Source: Chitinivibrionales bacterium
Lineage (GTDB): Bacteria > Fibrobacterota > Chitinivibrionia > Chitinivibrionales > JANQEN01
Length of the DNA: 7,735 bases
Assembly: GCA_030593665.1 (NCBI GenBank)
Contig: JAUVGS010000085.1
Coordinates: 1-7,735 of the forward strand
Direction: 5' to 3'
Shown: positions 7,401 through 7,735 of the stretch, one piece after another
Layout: every line of letters begins with the position of its first letter
Numbering within the stretch: position 1 is the stretch's first letter
The notes under the pieces: model-generated
What the model was told of the DNA's origin: nothing
Seen by the model: only the letters and a program-made list of their open reading frames with translations
Databases searched by the model: none
Translations under genes and position numbers: made by a program

Positions 7401-7513
7401 TCGGCAGCGCCTGAACCGACAAGAATGGTCTGTCCGTTTTTTATATGTACGATTGCCTCCCGGGGAGAGAGAACCTTTTCAACACATTGTTCCTGCCAAT
7501 CAGAGGGTGTCAC
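4496..7513 (-). CDS. Three-domain protein: acetyl-CoA hydrolase/CoA-transferase-like + GNAT acetyltransferase + AcuC/HDAC-type deacetylase
   Basis: About 1005 residues from the GTG at 7513; numbering follows that start. Residues ~5-445 resemble the acetyl-CoA hydrolase/4-hydroxybutyrate CoA-transferase family (AREAIVHIKNG-like start, GKTVASLALGSWDLYDF at ~266-282, VVTEYG at 390-395, RERAIALISLAHPKFR). The position normally holding the catalytic Glu (HTE) is L241, and the usual GGQxDF loop reads PTGMDF (338-343). Residues ~466-608 are a GNAT domain with the acetyl-CoA pyrophosphate loop QRMGIGG (556-562). Residues ~623-943 are a zinc deacetylase with GGFHHA (H757, H758), DTDTHHGNG (D791, D793, H795), GTDTHKNDP (D882) and GGGGY (Y921), so zinc ligands and catalytic residues are all present. 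Inferred role: cytoplasmic control of acetyl-CoA use by reversible lysine acetylation, like AcuA/AcuC. A longer reading from a GTG at 7639 adds 42 residues without family resemblance or a good ribosome site. No obvious signal peptide. It converges on the nqr run across 41 nt. Confidence 0.9.
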   Translation of the reverse strand: MTPSDWQEQCVEKVLSPREAIVHIKNGQTILVGSGAAEPVKLTDTLAAMAEKFWDIKIFHLLAQREPELAKDKLALKFHYSTFYFGRGVEDAMAAGSVDYTPMELSDVPGAIEKKNIKTDVVLIMVSPPDKNGNCCLGISVDILPAAVKNATLVIAQVNKNMPITWGDTFITTDDIDYFVESHDPLIEVPSPKLDPVALTIGRHIAEIIEDGATLHFDTGPISLSTMRYLDTKVSLGIHTLVLTTEIMRLIKAGVVDNSRKNIDTGKTVASLALGSWDLYDFINQNPSIRLRPVDYVSNPSVIAQIRGMVSILSVQEIDLTGLARIDIRGISNFQSLPTGMDFLNSTSRANGGFTILGLYSTTRKGKKSRILSNLYSRGVFFNRSKVDFVVTEYGSVYLYGLTIRERAIALISLAHPKFRKRLLREAKELLYVTETQIIPPEDGGIYPHHLETTEWFKEGLEVFFRPIKPYDIRRVQRMFYSLSPKSIRNRYHGTIKILSYNDVQTMTNIDYKREMAIVGFIGSREDKRIIAEARYMYNPNNNMGEFDVVVSDEYQRMGIGGFLVRYLTKVAYSRGLSGLYAEVLAYNNPTMTLLAKVWPTAVKHFDSGLCTFTVTFPEKEVNYPKNSVLIYSGRFSGFSFGKDHPVNLDRMHRTYLKIQHEGFLNEPWIKVEEPVALTKEILTESHDPDYIAALELANPGVWNDAFVKYNLGGDDCPVFKGLFDYVLLYCAATYTAVQHIINDNANVVFNLMGGFHHAARNHAEGFCYVNDVIVAIDLLLAQGYRVAYIDTDTHHGNGVQDAYYQDDRVLFISLHESGKTLYPWTGFETEIGSELGKGYTINIPLPQETDDEAYEWIFKRVVTPAVTAFSPTIVVAVIGTDTHKNDPLSSLALTNNSMVAIMKEMRDYCNTMLLLGGGGYDQTSATNGWCRFWATANRIDTTPDYLSVVGGVFLGNRELQHLDIIDMHYRVSGKKKDSIMQTLGKLAEFHEKITIPLINTSLKN

Positions 7514-7521
7514 GCGATTAT

Positions 7522-7527
7522 TCCTTT
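7522..7527 (-). promoter_or_regulatory. Shine-Dalgarno site choosing the GTG start at 7513
   Basis: AAAGGA on the minus strand lies 8 nt before the GTG at 7513-7511. The upstream alternative GTG (7639) has no comparable site. Together with the onset of family similarity just after 7513, this decides the start. Confidence 0.65.
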
Positions 7528-7591
7528 GTAAACTTTTGGTCCGCCGGACAGTACACCGAAGATCGTGCCGGCTTACTCCTGATATGAAAAT

Positions 7592-7597
7592 ATTATA
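7592..7597 (-). promoter_or_regulatory. Candidate sigma-70 -10 element for the three-domain gene
   Basis: A perfect TATAAT occurs on the minus strand about 79 nt before the GTG at 7513, in an AT-rich stretch. The region 16-18 nt further upstream matches TTGACA poorly (ATATCA at best), so only the -10 is convincing. If used, transcription would begin near 7585. That would exclude the longer reading from 7639 and leave a leader of about 70 nt. Confidence 0.35.
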
Positions 7598-7735
7598 TGT
7601 TACCTGATTATGCTCTGATATTCTCCGTTTATCCTTCACCGTGCCCGACCGATGGGTAGCTTTTTTTTACAGTATTGATAGCGACAGACCGCTAATTATT
7701 CCGGCAGCATTGATATGACGTTAATTATTTGCGGT

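Noticed and set aside
7539..7549. Palindrome GTCCGCCGGAC in the leader of the three-domain gene
   Set aside because: It allows only a four-pair stem with a three-base loop, too short to claim a regulatory structure.
7644..7669. Possible plus-strand terminator: GCCC/GGGT pairing followed by a run of T around 7661-7668
   Set aside because: The stem is four pairs with one G-T wobble and there is no plus-strand gene upstream of it; on the minus strand the T-run is on the wrong side.
7688..7735. ACCGC at 7688-7692 facing GCGGT at 7731-7735, with TAATTATT repeated directly at 7693-7700 and 7722-7729
   Set aside because: Arms are only five bases, the copies are cut off by the window edge, and such AT-rich matches are common by chance. 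Not enough to call an operator or element end.

Overview
This window carries the end of an apparent energy-conservation operon on the plus strand (1-4454) and one very large convergent gene on the minus strand (4496-7513). No RNA gene, mobile element, CRISPR array or tRNA was seen. Base composition is moderate by eye and Shine-Dalgarno sites are purine-rich, as in ordinary bacteria. The genes fit an anaerobic or facultatively anaerobic bacterium with a Na+-NQR-type membrane complex and acetate/acetyl-CoA metabolism. The sequence does not let me name a phylum.

Plus strand: the window opens inside nqrD (C-terminal ~137 codons), followed by complete nqrE. Where nqrF should come there is instead a 317-residue hybrid. 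Its N-terminus is the NqrF membrane anchor and plant-type [2Fe-2S] domain. The FAD/NADH reductase part of NqrF is absent and a NuoE-like thioredoxin-fold [2Fe-2S] domain is fused in its place. Next come a 623-residue NuoF/HydB-type flavoprotein (N-terminal [2Fe-2S], FMN/NADH core, N3-type [4Fe-4S], C-terminal double [4Fe-4S]) and a 187-residue NuoG/HoxU-like iron-sulfur protein. Gaps within the run are 4-29 nt, so it is probably one transcript, and it ends without any hydrogenase or formate dehydrogenase catalytic subunit.

The simplest reading is a chimeric respiratory complex. A Complex-I/bifurcating-hydrogenase-type NAD(P)H-oxidising module (NuoE-NuoF-NuoG-like) is tethered to the Nqr membrane pump through an NqrF-NuoE fusion. 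The cofactor layout of the 623-residue protein is that of the HydB/'Bfu' electron-bifurcating family, so coupling to ferredoxin is possible, but this is inference.

Minus strand: one polypeptide of about 1005 residues joins three domains: an acetyl-CoA hydrolase/CoA-transferase-like domain, a GNAT acetyltransferase and an AcuC/HDAC-type zinc deacetylase. The GNAT signature and all expected deacetylase residues are present. The CoA-transferase domain appears to lack its catalytic glutamate and GGQ-type loop. This looks like a lysine-acetylation writer and eraser on one chain with a CoA-ester-binding domain, reminiscent of the separate AcuA and AcuC proteins that control acetyl-CoA synthetase in Bacillus.

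Bases 7514-7735 hold a candidate promoter and leader for the minus-strand gene and no recognisable gene.
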